Origin: Stieleria neptunia
GTDB lineage: Bacteria; Planctomycetota; Planctomycetia; Pirellulales; Pirellulaceae
NCBI RefSeq assembly: GCF_007754155.1
Contig: NZ_CP037423.1
Span: 3,286,001 to 3,350,000 of the forward strand
Length of the DNA: 64,000 bases
Direction of reading: 5' to 3'
Below, one piece after another: positions 9,215-18,925 of this stretch (the stretch's first letter is position 1; every line of letters begins with the position of its first letter). A program made the translations under genes and the position numbers. A model generated the notes under the pieces. The model had not been told where the DNA came from and ran no database searches. It was given only the letters and a program-made list of their open reading frames with translations.

Positions 9215-10744
9215 TCAGCGATCGGCGCGAGAGGAATCACGGAGCCACTGCACATCGTGCTCCAGTCGAATCGTGGCCATCGGAGTCGATTGCATCGGGC
9301 CGGATCCCAAGCGGACTTGATCGGCATCGCTGACCGCTTGTTGTGAGCCGGCCAAGGTCTGACGCACCATCAGGTCACTCAATCGACTTGCGAGCGAGTT
9401 TTTGAATTCCGGGTGTGGCGTTGCCGAGACCAGAGAGGAAGCCCCCCAGGTCATCCGCATCGTTCCCAGTTCGTTTTGGACCAACCGCTCGAGTTCCGAC
9501 CGTTTCGCGGTCCCCGTTTCGCCATCGGCATCCCAGGCGATCACCCAGCTTCGTCGGCCGGTGCGATAGGCCAATTCGGTGATCCGCATGGTGCGTTGCA
9601 ACAGGGCATCAAAGGCATCGGTGCCCGCCGCGGGGATGGCCGCACCGACGGAGACCGTGGTCAGGTAAACGTGGTCGGGGAAGGCCGGTTGCATCTCCCC
9701 GGCACCGAGTTCGATCAACTGGGAGGGAACGTCGATGCGGACACGCCGTGGCGGTGCCGGGGATTGGGACGGCTGGGTCGAGCGGGACGGACGGACCTCG
9801 TGAACCCGCTGATCTTCGTTCACGATTTTCCGTTGCTCGATCCTGATCAACTCCGACCGCCACTTGACCCAGCGGGCGGCCACCGCGGAGGGGCCTCCCG
9901 AGATCGTCTGGAAGCTGACGGCGGTACCGGTGCCGACGCGCGATTCGATTCGCAGCGTCGAGAAGTGCGCCGCGGCGAGTTGACGGCTGATGATCAATCC
10001 CAACCCGCCGACGCTCTTGGCGGGTGCCTTGCCGGCGCCGATCAATTCCATGTCCGACGGCGATATCCCGGCGCCTTGGTCGACGATCGCCCAGTTCATG
10101 ATGCCTTGATCGCGGTTGACCGTGGCACGAATCAGCACGGGACCGCCTTCACGCGTGACCCGGATGGCATTTCCGGCCACGTTGACGATCAGACGTCGCA
10201 GCAAGGTGGCATCCGCATAGATCTGAATGCCTTGATCAAACGGACCGTCCCACAACAAGTGGATCCCCCGCGGCAGAATCCACGGTTGCAAGGTCGCTTC
10301 GACATTGCTTCGTAAATCGTCGATGGAAATCCATTGACGCGTCACATTGGGGAACCCGGAATCGAACCGACGCGACTGCACCATCTCGTCGACCAGCTGG
10401 ACGGCGCAGTTGCATTGGTTGATCGCGGCGGACAAGCACTCGCTTTGGGCCGAGGACACTTTGCCCAGATCGCCATCGCGGACCAACCGGATCGCTTCTC
10501 GGATCGTCGACAGCGGGGCGCGGAGGTCGTGCGCCGTTTCGCTGATCAGCCGTGAAATCGATTCCAGTGGAGCATCGTCCGCGGCGATCGGTTTTGGGCC
10601 CGACGCAGCGATTTCTCGGCTCCCCGGCGTTTGCCCCGGTTTGCGACGCGATGCGACCGGGCCGCCATAGGGAGCACCACGATCATCCATGGGACGGCTC
10701 TCCCGCGTTGCGGTGGCGGCTGTCGTTGGGAGGGTTGAGGTCAT
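9215..10744 (-). CDS. sensor histidine kinase with extra C-terminal domain
   Basis: 509 residues from the ATG at 10744, which has GGAG 10 nt upstream; another ATG lies at 10753. The HisKA box holds the phospho-accepting His at about residue 72 (SETAHDLRAPLSTIREA). The HATPase_c domain follows with N-box-like VNVAGNAIRV, G1 VDQGAGIS and G2 GGLGLIIS. After about residue 290 comes a Pro/Arg-rich linker and then a second domain (YLTTVSVGAAIPAAGTDAFDALLQRTMRITELAYRTGRRSWVIAWD) that looks like a degenerate GGDEF-type fold. No input or transmembrane domain is seen, so it is probably cytosolic. No response regulator is adjacent. It is divergent from the sugar ABC operon. Confidence 0.85.
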   Translation of the reverse strand: MTSTLPTTAATATRESRPMDDRGAPYGGPVASRRKPGQTPGSREIAASGPKPIAADDAPLESISRLISETAHDLRAPLSTIREAIRLVRDGDLGKVSSAQSECLSAAINQCNCAVQLVDEMVQSRRFDSGFPNVTRQWISIDDLRSNVEATLQPWILPRGIHLLWDGPFDQGIQIYADATLLRRLIVNVAGNAIRVTREGGPVLIRATVNRDQGIMNWAIVDQGAGISPSDMELIGAGKAPAKSVGGLGLIISRQLAAAHFSTLRIESRVGTGTAVSFQTISGGPSAVAARWVKWRSELIRIEQRKIVNEDQRVHEVRPSRSTQPSQSPAPPRRVRIDVPSQLIELGAGEMQPAFPDHVYLTTVSVGAAIPAAGTDAFDALLQRTMRITELAYRTGRRSWVIAWDADGETGTAKRSELERLVQNELGTMRMTWGASSLVSATPHPEFKNSLASRLSDLMVRQTLAGSQQAVSDADQVRLGSGPMQSTPMATIRLEHDVQWLRDSSRADR

Positions 10745-11047
10745 GGTGAGCATTCTCCAAGAAACGGGGGGACAGGTGACGCCGATGACGCGAGGGAGGG
10801 AATCGCACCGGGAAGGGCCTCGACGTGACCTGTTAGGTTGTCCGTATCGGCTAGGTCGAGATTGCGGCAACACGTCCCGGCCCCGATCGGCACGTGGAAA
10901 CTCGAACAGCACGTCAGACCTTGCCAGATGTTCCGATCGTGCCGACGGAAAGCTTGCGACTGCAGTGCGGCGAACTTAAACTCAACGGCGTTCGATGCCC
11001 CCGATCGACTCCCTTCCGATCCCGCTCCTCCTTTGATCGCCGTCCTT
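10745..11047. promoter_or_regulatory. divergent promoter region, histidine kinase / sugar ABC operon
   Basis: This 303-bp gap lies between the leftward kinase gene and the rightward transporter operon, so promoters for both must be here. I cannot point to convincing promoter boxes or operators. The frame of the substrate-binding protein stays open upstream to 10838, but the lipoprotein signal begins only at 11048, which fixes the start there. Confidence 0.4.
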
Positions 11048-12160
11048 ATGCCTGCTCATGCTGCCCCGAAATTTTTGCCCCTGTGTGGCGCCCTGCTGAT
11101 CGCGGTCGGCGTTTCGCTGACCGGATGCAAGATCGAAAAGATTGACACCAACGCGACCGACAGCCAGGCAACCGACGGCGACTCGACCGCCGTCAAGACA
11201 TCCGGCGAAGGAAAGATCCGCGTCGCCTACGTGACCAACGGGATCGCGTCGTTTTGGGACATCGCCGAAGAAGGATGCAAGGCAGCGGCCAAGGACCACG
11301 ATGTCGAATGCCTGGTCCGCATGCCGCCCGATGGAACCGCCGACCAGAAACGGATGTTGGAAGAGTTGATTTCGGATCAAGTCGCCGGTGTCGCCGTCAG
11401 TCCCATCGATCCGGACAATCAAACCAGCATCTTGAACGAAGTTGCCAAGGCGACAAACTTGATCACCCACGATTCGGACGCACCGAAATCCAACCGTCTG
11501 GCCTACATCGGGATGAACAACTACGACGCCGGACGGATGTGCGGCAAGCTGGTCAAAGAAGCGATGCCCGAGGGTGGCGAAGTGATGATCTTCGTCGGCC
11601 GGTTGGGTCAGCTGAACGCCGATCAGCGGCGGCAAGGCATCATCGACGAATTGCTGAACCGCTCCGACGATCCCGAGCGACCGTTTGATCCCGCCGACGG
11701 TGTGCTCAAGGGCGACAAGTACACGATCCTGGATACCCGTACCGACAACTTTGATTTTGCGATCGCCAAAAGCCGCGCCGAAGACGCGATCGTCAAGCAT
11801 CCGAACATCGGCTGCATGATCGGTCTGTTCGCGTACAACCCGCCCAATATCCTGGAAGCGATCCGGGGTGCCGACAAAGTCGGGCAAATCAAAGTCGTCG
11901 CCTTTGACGAAGACGCCGATACGCTGAAGGCGATCCAAGACGGATCCTGTTACGGAACGATCGTTCAAAACCCGTATCAGTACGGTTACAAGTCGGTCGA
12001 ATTGCTCGCCAAATTGGCTCGGGGCGACGAATCGGCGATACCCGAGGGCGGATTCTTGGACATCCCCGCCCGCGCGATTCGCAAGGACAACGTCGACGAA
12101 TTCTGGGCGGAACTGAAGGAGTTGACTGGGACTGACGAATCGGACGCGAGCGCCAAGTGA
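11048..12160 (+). CDS. sugar ABC transporter substrate-binding lipoprotein
   Basis: 370 residues. The N-terminus is a lipoprotein signal ([20 protein letters not shown]...) with lipobox LTGC, lipidated Cys about residue 27. The mature part is a periplasmic-binding protein of the ribose/LacI-like type (peripla_BP_4): [114 protein letters not shown]. It captures a sugar outside the inner membrane and delivers it to the transporter encoded next. The stop overlaps the start of the ATPase gene (GTGA), indicating coupled translation. Sugar identity is unknown. Confidence 0.92.
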   Translation: MPAHAAPKFLPLCGALLIAVGVSLTGCKIEKIDTNATDSQATDGDSTAVKTSGEGKIRVAYVTNGIASFWDIAEEGCKAAAKDHDVECLVRMPPDGTADQKRMLEELISDQVAGVAVSPIDPDNQTSILNEVAKATNLITHDSDAPKSNRLAYIGMNNYDAGRMCGKLVKEAMPEGGEVMIFVGRLGQLNADQRRQGIIDELLNRSDDPERPFDPADGVLKGDKYTILDTRTDNFDFAIAKSRAEDAIVKHPNIGCMIGLFAYNPPNILEAIRGADKVGQIKVVAFDEDADTLKAIQDGSCYGTIVQNPYQYGYKSVELLAKLARGDESAIPEGGFLDIPARAIRKDNVDEFWAELKELTGTDESDASAK

Positions 12161-13704
12161 GCCAGACGCCTGGAATGAATCCGCGTCCCTTGCTGGAAGT
12201 CCGCTCGCTGGGAAAACGTTTCCCGGGCGTCCGCGCGCTGCACGACATCGATTTGACGTTGATGCCCGGCGAGGTGCTTGCGCTCGTCGGCGAGAACGGC
12301 GCCGGTAAGAGCACCTTGATGAAGATTCTGGCCGGCGTCCAGCCGCCCGATGAAGGTCAAATCCTGTTCGACCAAACGCCCGTCACCATCGGCAGTGTGG
12401 CCGAAGCGATGCGGTTGGGGATCACGTTGATTCACCAAGAATTGAATCTGTCCGACAATCTGTCCGTCGGCGCCAACATTTTTTTGGGGCGTGAGCCGAC
12501 GCGGTTCGGGCTGATCGATCGCGAAACGATCGATCGTGATTCCAGGCGGCATCTGGCTTCGGTCGGACTGGACGTCGACCCGCAGACCCTGGTGCGTGAG
12601 TTGACCATCGGCCGTCAACAGATGGTCGAGATCGCCAAAGCGCTGTCGATCGACGCGCGGGTGTTGATCATGGACGAACCGACCAGCAGCCTGTCACAGC
12701 GTGAAGCCGAAGCGTTGTTCAAAGTCGTGCAGGGCTTGCGCGATCATGGCGTCAGCGTGATCTACATCTCGCATCGTCTGGCCGAAGTGGAAACGCTCGC
12801 CGATCGCGTCGCGGTGATGCGCGATGGAGAAAATGCCGGCGAGTTGGTCGGCGACCAGATCAATCATGACGCGATGGTCAGCCGTATGGTGGGCCGTGAC
12901 GTTTCGCGATTCTACGAACGAACGGTCCGCATCGATGCGGCCGCCAATGGATCCAAATCGCAGGTCGCCCCGGCCTTGGAGGTGATCGATTTGATCGTTC
13001 CCGATCATCCCCGACACAAAGTTTCCTTTCAGGTGATGCCGGGTGAAATCGTCGGGATCGCCGGGCTGGTCGGAGCCGGCCGAACGGAGCTGTTGCGTTG
13101 TCTGTTCGGCGTCACGCAACCACTCGGCGGCAGCGTGCGAATCGACGGCCAAACCGTCCAGCTACGGAGTCCCAAAGACGCCATCGCCAGCGGCATGGGA
13201 TTGGTCCCCGAAGATCGAAAAGAGCAGGGGCTGGTGATCGACTTTGCCGTCCGGACCAATGTGTCGTTGGCGAGTCTCTCCGATAAAGCCGGCGCCGGGA
13301 TGTGGATCAATTTTGCCGCGGAATCCGAAGACACACATCAAAACATCGATCGCCTGCGAATCAAAACACCGACGGCCGACCAGGTCGTGCGTTATCTCTC
13401 CGGCGGCAATCAGCAAAAAGTGGTGCTGGGAAAATGGCTTGCCATGAATCCCAAGATCCTGTTGCTGGACGAACCGACGCGGGGAATCGATATCGGTGCG
13501 AAAGAAGAGATCTATCGACTGATGGAAACGTTGGCGGCCGAGGGGCTGGCGATCTTGTTCGTGTCCAGCGAAATGGAAGAAGTGATCGCGATGAGCGACC
13601 GCACGCTGGTGATGCACGAAGGCGCAATGACGGGGCAGTTGGTCGGCGATGAAATCGGAGAAGAACAGATCATGAACTTGGCAACGGGTGTAATCAGTCG
13701 ATGA
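12157..13704 (+). CDS. sugar ABC transporter ATP-binding protein (RbsA-type, two NBDs)
   Basis: 515 residues with a GTG start overlapping the upstream stop; an in-frame ATG at 12175 is an alternative. There are two ATPase domains in tandem, as in RbsA/MglA/XylG. Domain 1 has Walker [10 protein letters not shown] (45-53) and Walker [13 protein letters not shown] (about 169-180). Domain 2 has a changed P-loop [14 protein letters not shown], signature [15 protein letters not shown] and Walker [13 protein letters not shown]. Degeneration of the second P-loop is normal for this family. It powers uptake of the sugar bound by the lipoprotein. The 3' end overlaps the permease start by 4 bp (ATGA). 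Confidence 0.95.
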   Translation: MSQTPGMNPRPLLEVRSLGKRFPGVRALHDIDLTLMPGEVLALVGENGAGKSTLMKILAGVQPPDEGQILFDQTPVTIGSVAEAMRLGITLIHQELNLSDNLSVGANIFLGREPTRFGLIDRETIDRDSRRHLASVGLDVDPQTLVRELTIGRQQMVEIAKALSIDARVLIMDEPTSSLSQREAEALFKVVQGLRDHGVSVIYISHRLAEVETLADRVAVMRDGENAGELVGDQINHDAMVSRMVGRDVSRFYERTVRIDAAANGSKSQVAPALEVIDLIVPDHPRHKVSFQVMPGEIVGIAGLVGAGRTELLRCLFGVTQPLGGSVRIDGQTVQLRSPKDAIASGMGLVPEDRKEQGLVIDFAVRTNVSLASLSDKAGAGMWINFAAESEDTHQNIDRLRIKTPTADQVVRYLSGGNQQKVVLGKWLAMNPKILLLDEPTRGIDIGAKEEIYRLMETLAAEGLAILFVSSEMEEVIAMSDRTLVMHEGAMTGQLVGDEIGEEQIMNLATGVISR

Positions 13705-15407
13705 ACAAAATCCTAGGTATCTTCGGCTTGTTGATTTTCGTCTGTCTGTTCACGACGGTTTTGAACGACAGCTTCGTCGGGCAATACAACTTGTACAACA
13801 CGACGCGTTGGAGCGCGCTGTTCGGCATTCTGTCAATCGGCGTCGCGTTCGTGATCATCACCGGCGGGATCGACCTGTCGATCGGCTCGGTTGTGGGACT
13901 GGTCGCGTGTTTGTTGCCGATGCTGGTCGTCGGACAGGGTTACTCGCCGACCGCCGCCGTGCTGATCGTGATGCTGGTCGCCGGGGGAATCGGATTGTTA
14001 CACGGATTACTGATCACACGGCTGGATTTGCAACCGTTCGTGGTCACCCTGTGCGGCCTGTTGTTCTATCGTGGCTTTGCGCGCTGGCTGACCGATGACG
14101 GCACGCTCGGATTCGGCCAAGACTATGACGGGCTGCGGTTGTTGGCGATCGGCAAACCGTGCAGTTGGGCAACGATGTTGCTCGGCGGCGGGATCTGTCT
14201 GTTTTTGTACGGGCTGTGGAACTTGGGCCGATTGCGTCCCCACGGTGATGCACAGACCCACGGTGATGCACAGACCCGCGGTGATGCACAGACCCGCGGT
14301 GTGCTCGATCGCGACGTCGACATGCAACGAAAGATCTCGGCGTGGTCGATTCCGGCGATCGGCGTTTTGTTGGCCGTGGCGGGGGCGTCGCGTTTCTGGC
14401 TGGGTTGGGAATCGGGGCCCGGGACGGCGCTTTTCGAAATCGCGGGTTATCAAATCCGCAGCCTGGGCATCGAAGTTACCGAGGAGGCGGCGTTGATGCC
14501 GTCGACGGTGATGAAAGTCGCGGGAACGATTTTGTTCGTCCCGACGCTGGTCGTGTTTCTTTTCTGGGCTTGGCAATCGGATGCCGGCCGGATGAAAAAG
14601 CCGTCGGCGCTGGTGCTCGGCTCGCTGATCTTGCTGGGGCTGTGCGTCTGGCAACTCGTGCCGTTGTTTCGCAGTGCGGCGGCCGATGACCGCTGGCAAG
14701 TTGGTGCGATCGAAGTTTCCGGAGAGATGTTCAAGACGGTGCTGATGATGATCGTGTTCGTGGTCGTCGGCGCCGTAATCGGATCGGTCGGCTGGCTCAT
14801 CTCGGCCGCCGGTACGGCGTCAGGAAAATCCAAAGCGTTGACGCCGGCTCTGATTGCCACCGGCGTGATGGCGTTGTTGGGACAAACCCCATTGGCCGCG
14901 ACGATGGTGCCGATGCCGATGTTGATCATGATCGCACTGGCGATCGTCGCCTCGATCTTCCTGAACCGGACCGTGTATGGCCGCTACCTGTTGGCGCTGG
15001 GACGCAACGAAGAAGCGGCCCGATACAGCGGCATCAATACCAAACGCATGATCGTGGTCGCCTACGTGCTCTGCTCGTTGGCCGCGGGACTGGGCGGCAT
15101 CCTGTTTGCACTGGACGTCAATTCGGTGCAACCGTCGGGCTTCGGCAACTTTTATGAACTCTACGCGATCGCGGCGGCGGTGTTGGGCGGTTGCAGCCTG
15201 CGCGGCGGCGAGGGAAACATTCTGGGCGTCGTGATCGGTGCCGCGGTGATGCGCGTGCTCTACAACGCGATCAACATCCTGGGCATCAGCACCAAGCTCG
15301 AGTTCGCGATCATCGGCATGGTGATTCTGGCCGGCGTGATCGTCGACGTCGTCGTCAAACGCATCGTCGCCAAGCGAGCCGTGTTGGCGGCTGAAGAAGT
15401 GGGGTAG
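13701..15407 (+). CDS. sugar ABC transporter permease (RbsC-type) with large internal insertion
   Basis: 568 residues, against about 320-340 for RbsC. Residues 1-150 and 385-560 match the family ([89 protein letters not shown]). Between them about 220 residues are inserted with four or five extra hydrophobic helices ([67 protein letters not shown]). Near the start of the insert, 18-bp tandem repeats (about 14237-14300) encode [12 protein letters not shown] units. Last gene of the three-gene operon. The insert is in frame, so the protein is likely functional. Confidence 0.9.
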   Translation: MNKILGIFGLLIFVCLFTTVLNDSFVGQYNLYNTTRWSALFGILSIGVAFVIITGGIDLSIGSVVGLVACLLPMLVVGQGYSPTAAVLIVMLVAGGIGLLHGLLITRLDLQPFVVTLCGLLFYRGFARWLTDDGTLGFGQDYDGLRLLAIGKPCSWATMLLGGGICLFLYGLWNLGRLRPHGDAQTHGDAQTRGDAQTRGVLDRDVDMQRKISAWSIPAIGVLLAVAGASRFWLGWESGPGTALFEIAGYQIRSLGIEVTEEAALMPSTVMKVAGTILFVPTLVVFLFWAWQSDAGRMKKPSALVLGSLILLGLCVWQLVPLFRSAAADDRWQVGAIEVSGEMFKTVLMMIVFVVVGAVIGSVGWLISAAGTASGKSKALTPALIATGVMALLGQTPLAATMVPMPMLIMIALAIVASIFLNRTVYGRYLLALGRNEEAARYSGINTKRMIVVAYVLCSLAAGLGGILFALDVNSVQPSGFGNFYELYAIAAAVLGGCSLRGGEGNILGVVIGAAVMRVLYNAINILGISTKLEFAIIGMVILAGVIVDVVVKRIVAKRAVLAAEEVG

Positions 15408-15467
15408 GTTTCCGGTTTGCCATCAGGTTGGATGATTGGAGGGGGCGTGGGCTGTCGTTGACAAAAG

Positions 15468-15527
15468 GGTTAGCGGAACGGCGCGAGCCGTCCGGTCGCG
15501 TTTCAAAAACACCGTGAAAGACCGGAG
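15468..15527. repeat. left half of dispersed repeat R2b interrupted by the IS
   Basis: GTTAGCGGAACGGCGCGAG followed by CCGTCCGGTCGCG and CACCGTGAAAGACCGGAG matches the reverse complement of 2275-2345. The right half continues at 17107-17131 (CGGAGGGCTCGCGCCCTGCC). The element in between is therefore a clean insertion; the last five bases CGGAG are repeated on the other side as a target duplication. Confidence 0.85.
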
Positions 15528-17106
15528 AGGCTGTGAATAATTGGACCAATGGTTGCGAGATTTGGTTTTGGCGCTAAATTTTCTGCATGAATAATCCAAG
15601 CATCGCTACCCAGCGTGGCCAAGCTCGTACCAACCGGCCCGAACGAACTCAGATCGAGATGCGGATGCTCTCGCTGGACCAACTCGTCGCCAGTGATCAT
15701 CGCGTGCGATTGGTTTGGGACTACTGCCAATCGCTGGATCTGTCCCCCTTCTATGAACCGATCAAATCACTCCAAGGAACACGTGGGCGAAACCCCATCG
15801 ATCCCAGGATTCTCTTCGCTCTGTGGTTCTACGCCACCCTCGAAGGAATCACCAGCGCGCGGCGAATCGCGGAGCTTACCACGCGTGATTTTTGTTACCT
15901 GTGGATCTGCGGCGGAGTAACAGTCAACTACCATACGCTGAGTGATTTTCGCACGAAGCACACTGAAGAACTGGAACAACTGCTAAGTGATTCAATCACC
16001 GTATTGCTCAACGAAAAACTGATCACGCTTGAGACGATTGGCCAGGATGGTATGCGTGTGCGTGCTTCGGCGGGCAGCAGTTCGTTTCGATCCGAGCCGA
16101 CGCTGCAACGGATGCAGGAGGAAGCGGAGAAGTATCTCAAAGAACTCAACGAGCAATCCGAGCAAGAGAACCAAGCCGAAGTCTCGGCCGCGGAGCAAGC
16201 CGCTCGACAGCGTGCCGCCGAAGAACGGCTCGAACGCATCAAAGCCGCTCAAGACAACCTTGAGGAGCTTGAACGCCGTCGCCGGGAAAAGAAGTCTCGC
16301 AAAAGCAAATCAACTCCGCGAGCCTCGACGACGGACCCCGAAGCGGTACGGATGAAGATGGGCGATGGCGGCTTTCGTCCGGCGTTTAATGTGCAGTTTG
16401 CCACCGATGGGCAGACTCGAATCGTTGTCGGCGTGGACGTGAACAACCAAGGCAGTGACATGGGCCAGATGCTTCCGGTCTATGAGTCAGTGTGTTCGAC
16501 GTATGGTGTCGTGCCAGGACAGTACATAGTCGATGGTGGTTTTATCAAAGCTGCGGATATCGACGCGTTGGATGCCGCTGGGACGACGGTCTATGGTGCT
16601 GTTCAGGGTGCTGAGAAAGCCGTCGCCGATGGTAAAACTCCCTATCAAGCGAAGCCCACTGACAGCGACGCGATGGGGCGTTTTCGCGAACGGATGGGGA
16701 CAGAGGAAGCTCAAGCGATCTACCAGCAACGTCCCTCCATTGCGGAATTCCCCAACGCGGAGTGTCGCAACCGTGGGCTGAATCAATTTAGCGTTCGCGG
16801 CCAGCGCAAAGCCCTTGGGCAAACACTGTGGCATGTGCTGGTGAACAACTTCAATCGCTTCCAACATCTGGGCTTTTTACCGCATTTAATGGGGGAGCAT
16901 AGCGCGCCGCCTGCTTCAAGTTGAGCGATTCGCAGCGAGTCGAGCCAAACGAGCTCGATTCGCTAGCCAACTTGGCAGGCCTCCCTGCTCAGCCGCCTCC
17001 AATTTCGGATCGGCAGGAGCAAACACGACCGAAATTTTTCTGTCCGTTTTTGAAATCACGTCAAAAACGAAGGTGAGTGCTGATGTAAACCAATAATTCA
17101 CAGCCT
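15528..17106 (+). mobile_element. insertion sequence, IS1182-like, 1579 bp, complete
   Basis: Imperfect terminal inverted repeats AGGCTGTGAATAATTGG (15528-15544) and CCAATAATTCACAGCCT (17090-17106) match at 16 of 17 positions. Direct repeats CGGAG flank it (15523-15527 and 17107-17111). A single intact transposase gene fills most of the length. The host sequence without the insertion is seen at 2265-2345 in reverse orientation. The intact gene, nearly perfect ends and preserved target duplication suggest a recent insertion and a possibly active element. About 165 bp between the transposase stop and the right end hold no gene. Confidence 0.9.
15587..16924 (+). CDS. IS1182-like DDE transposase
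   Basis: 445 residues, full length. N-terminal DNA-binding region with the family pattern MRMLSLDQLVASDHRVRLVWDYCQSLDLS and GRNPIDPRILFALWFYATLEGITSARRIAEL, then VNYHTLSDFRTKH. The likely catalytic triad is Asp154 (IGQDGMRVRA), a second Asp about 317 in QYIVDGGF, and Glu near the end in the PSIAEFPNAECRNRGL block, followed by VRGQRKALGQTLWHVLVNNF. A long charged coiled coil (about 170-250, rich in EEAEKYLKELNEQSEQEN) lies between the first Asp and the rest, as is usual in this group. It cuts and joins the ends of its own element. Confidence 0.93.
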   Translation: MNNPSIATQRGQARTNRPERTQIEMRMLSLDQLVASDHRVRLVWDYCQSLDLSPFYEPIKSLQGTRGRNPIDPRILFALWFYATLEGITSARRIAELTTRDFCYLWICGGVTVNYHTLSDFRTKHTEELEQLLSDSITVLLNEKLITLETIGQDGMRVRASAGSSSFRSEPTLQRMQEEAEKYLKELNEQSEQENQAEVSAAEQAARQRAAEERLERIKAAQDNLEELERRRREKKSRKSKSTPRASTTDPEAVRMKMGDGGFRPAFNVQFATDGQTRIVVGVDVNNQGSDMGQMLPVYESVCSTYGVVPGQYIVDGGFIKAADIDALDAAGTTVYGAVQGAEKAVADGKTPYQAKPTDSDAMGRFRERMGTEEAQAIYQQRPSIAEFPNAECRNRGLNQFSVRGQRKALGQTLWHVLVNNFNRFQHLGFLPHLMGEHSAPPASS

Positions 17107-17166
17107 CGGAGGGCTCGCGCCCTGCCGCTAAGAAAAAGCGATCGGCTTGGCGTCGAAGGAGGTGGC

Positions 17167-17385
17167 GGGTGGCTTTCGCCACCAGGGTCGCAAGCTGGAA
17201 GCTTACGCCACGGTTGGTGCAGGTGGGTGGCTTTCGCCACCGGGATCGCAAGCTGGAAGCTTACGCCACTGGTGGTGCAGGTGGGTGGCTTTCGCCACCG
17301 GGATCGCAAGCTGGAAGCTTACGCCACTGGTGGTGCAGCTGGGTGGCTTTCGCCACCGGGATCGCAAGCTGGAAGCTTACGCCAC
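17167..17385. repeat. 58-bp tandem repeat array, about four units (R6)
   Basis: Units begin at 17167, 17225, 17283 and 17341, each with GGGTGGCTTTCGCCAC (a small hairpin) then GATCGCAAGCTGGAAGC and TTACGCCAC; units 2-4 are nearly identical. The CAAGCTGGAAGCTTACGCCAC part is the same sequence as the arms of the hairpin at 35780-35835. The array runs into the end of the thioesterase gene: its stop codon TAA (complement of 17377-17379) lies in the last unit. Confidence 0.92.
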
Positions 17386-17862
17386 GGTTCCGTACTGGTC
17401 GAGCAGGCTTTGGGGGACGCGTTGGATGCGGCCTTCGCGGTTGATCACGGCCAGGGTGACCGTGGCGGTGACGAGTGTTCGCGATTCGATCGAGATCGTG
17501 TACTCATGAACGATCTTGCCGACGGTGACGTCTGCGATCCGCGTTTGAATGTCGATCAGGTCGTCGTAGCGGGCCGGCGCCTTGTAGCGACAATCGACCC
17601 GCGCGACCACGACCAATAATCCTTGGTCCTCCATGTCGCGGTAACGACCACCGCTGGCACGCAACAACTCGGTGCGTCCGATTTCGAAGTACTGCAGGTA
17701 AACGCTGTGATGGACGAACCCCATCGGATCGCACTCGTCGTAACGAACGCGGTGTTGGATCGTGTTTTCTCGCATCGGTAGGCCGCTGTCCATGGCTGCG
17801 GTGATGTGCCGCGGCGATGTACCGCGGTAGAGATTCGCTAGAGTGTTAAAGTGCGTCGCCAC
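17377..17862 (-). CDS. acyl-CoA thioesterase (YbgC/4-hydroxybenzoyl-CoA type)
   Basis: Up to 161 residues. Hotdog-fold thioesterase: HRVRYDECDPMGFVHHSVYLQYFEIGRTELLR carries the conserved Asp (in DPMGFVHH) used in catalysis, followed by VVVARVDCRYKAPARYDDLIDIQTRIADV and EYTISIE. It hydrolyses acyl-CoA thioesters in the cytoplasm. The real start may be ATG 17775 (MRENTIQHRVRY), which gives a standard 132-residue enzyme; the region before it is not typical. The last codons and the stop are inside the 58-bp tandem repeat, so the C-terminus (GTVA) has been shaped by that repeat. Confidence 0.88.
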   Translation of the reverse strand: MATHFNTLANLYRGTSPRHITAAMDSGLPMRENTIQHRVRYDECDPMGFVHHSVYLQYFEIGRTELLRASGGRYRDMEDQGLLVVVARVDCRYKAPARYDDLIDIQTRIADVTVGKIVHEYTISIESRTLVTATVTLAVINREGRIQRVPQSLLDQYGTVA

Positions 17863-17920
17863 GTGACTTGACGACGGTGCAACATTATGGCGGACCCGCT
17901 CCCGTTTGGTAACCGAGCTG

Positions 17921-18925
17921 ATGAAGCGTACGAATTCGACGATCGCGACCGAACATCCGAGTTGGATGACGTACGTGTTGCTGGCGGCGGGGATTTATAA
18001 TCTCGCCTGGGGCGGCTGGGTGGTGCTGCGGCCGATGGATCTGTTCGACCTGACGGGCATCGATCGGCCGCTGTATCCGGGGATCTGGCAGTGCGTCGGC
18101 ATGATCGTCGGCGTCTACGGCATCGGCTACGCGATTGCGGCGACGGATCCGTACCGGCATTGGCCGATCGTGCTGGTCGGGTTCTTGGGCAAGTCCTTTG
18201 GCCCGATCGGGATGGCGTACCAGTTCCTGGTGCTCGCCCCCGGTACGACGGGACGACTGCCGCTGCAGTGGGGCTGGGTCAACGTGACCAACGACTTGAT
18301 CTGGTGGTTGCCGTTCGCGGTGATTCTGTACCAGACCTTTAAATTCTGGAACGCGCCGGCGAGGGCGAGTGAACCCGAATCGCCCAGCCGTCTCAACGAG
18401 CTGTTTCGATCGCAACATGGCACGACGATCGCCGAGCTGTCGCGGCAACATCCGCTGCTGGTCGTGTTCTTGCGTCACAGCGGTTGCACGTTTTGCCGCG
18501 AAGCCCTGCAAGACCTGCGCGAACAACGCAGCCGCATCGAAGCGGAAGGGACCCGGATCGTGTTGGTGCACATGGGAGACGACGAATCGAGCCGATCGTT
18601 TTTTGAGGCCTACGATCTTGGCGACGTCGATCGCATCAGCGACCCAGAATGTCGGCTGTACCGGGCCTATGAGTTAGGTCGCGGGCGGATCGGACAACTG
18701 TTCGGCCTGTCGGTGTTTTGGCGCGGATTCATGTGCGCGATCTTGAATCGTCACGGCGTCGGCAAGCTTGACGGAGACGGTTTCCAGATGCCGGGGGCGT
18801 TCCTGGTGCGCGACAATGAAATCGTCAACGCCTTCCGCCATCGAACGGCAGCGTCGCGACCGGATTACTGCAGCGTGGCCGATCCGACCGTTCGCTCTGC
18901 CCCGGTCGAATCCTCGTCATCATGA
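17921..18925 (+). CDS. membrane protein with C-terminal thioredoxin/peroxiredoxin-like (SelL-related) domain
   Basis: 334 residues from ATG 17921; a TTG at 17906 in the same frame is possible. Residues 1-145 contain four membrane helices (YVLLAAGIYNLAWGGWVVL, CVGMIVGVYGIGYAIA, PIVLVGFLGKSFGPIGMAYQFLVL, LIWWLPFAVILYQTF). Residues 165-320 form a thioredoxin-fold domain with the redox pair CTFC (189 and 192) in LVVFLRHSGCTFCREALQDLREQ, plus VLVHMGDDESSRSFFEAY and QMPGAFLVRDNEIV, as in SelL-related and AhpC/TSA-like proteins. Likely a membrane-anchored thiol oxidoreductase. It converges with the zinc-ribbon gene, overlapping it by about 60 bp. Confidence 0.82.
   Translation: MKRTNSTIATEHPSWMTYVLLAAGIYNLAWGGWVVLRPMDLFDLTGIDRPLYPGIWQCVGMIVGVYGIGYAIAATDPYRHWPIVLVGFLGKSFGPIGMAYQFLVLAPGTTGRLPLQWGWVNVTNDLIWWLPFAVILYQTFKFWNAPARASEPESPSRLNELFRSQHGTTIAELSRQHPLLVVFLRHSGCTFCREALQDLREQRSRIEAEGTRIVLVHMGDDESSRSFFEAYDLGDVDRISDPECRLYRAYELGRGRIGQLFGLSVFWRGFMCAILNRHGVGKLDGDGFQMPGAFLVRDNEIVNAFRHRTAASRPDYCSVADPTVRSAPVESSSS

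Noticed and set aside
10982..11968. 328-residue frame on the minus strand opposite the sugar-binding protein
   Set aside because: The plus-strand frame has a lipobox and family motifs; the minus frame has none.
16925..17106. Passenger gene in the IS downstream of the transposase
   Set aside because: The 165 bp to the right end contain no open frame of note; probably end-proximal non-coding DNA.
17167..17385. CRISPR-like array (four regular 58-bp units)
   Set aside because: The units are nearly identical over the full period with no unique spacers, and no cas gene is near. It is a simple tandem repeat.
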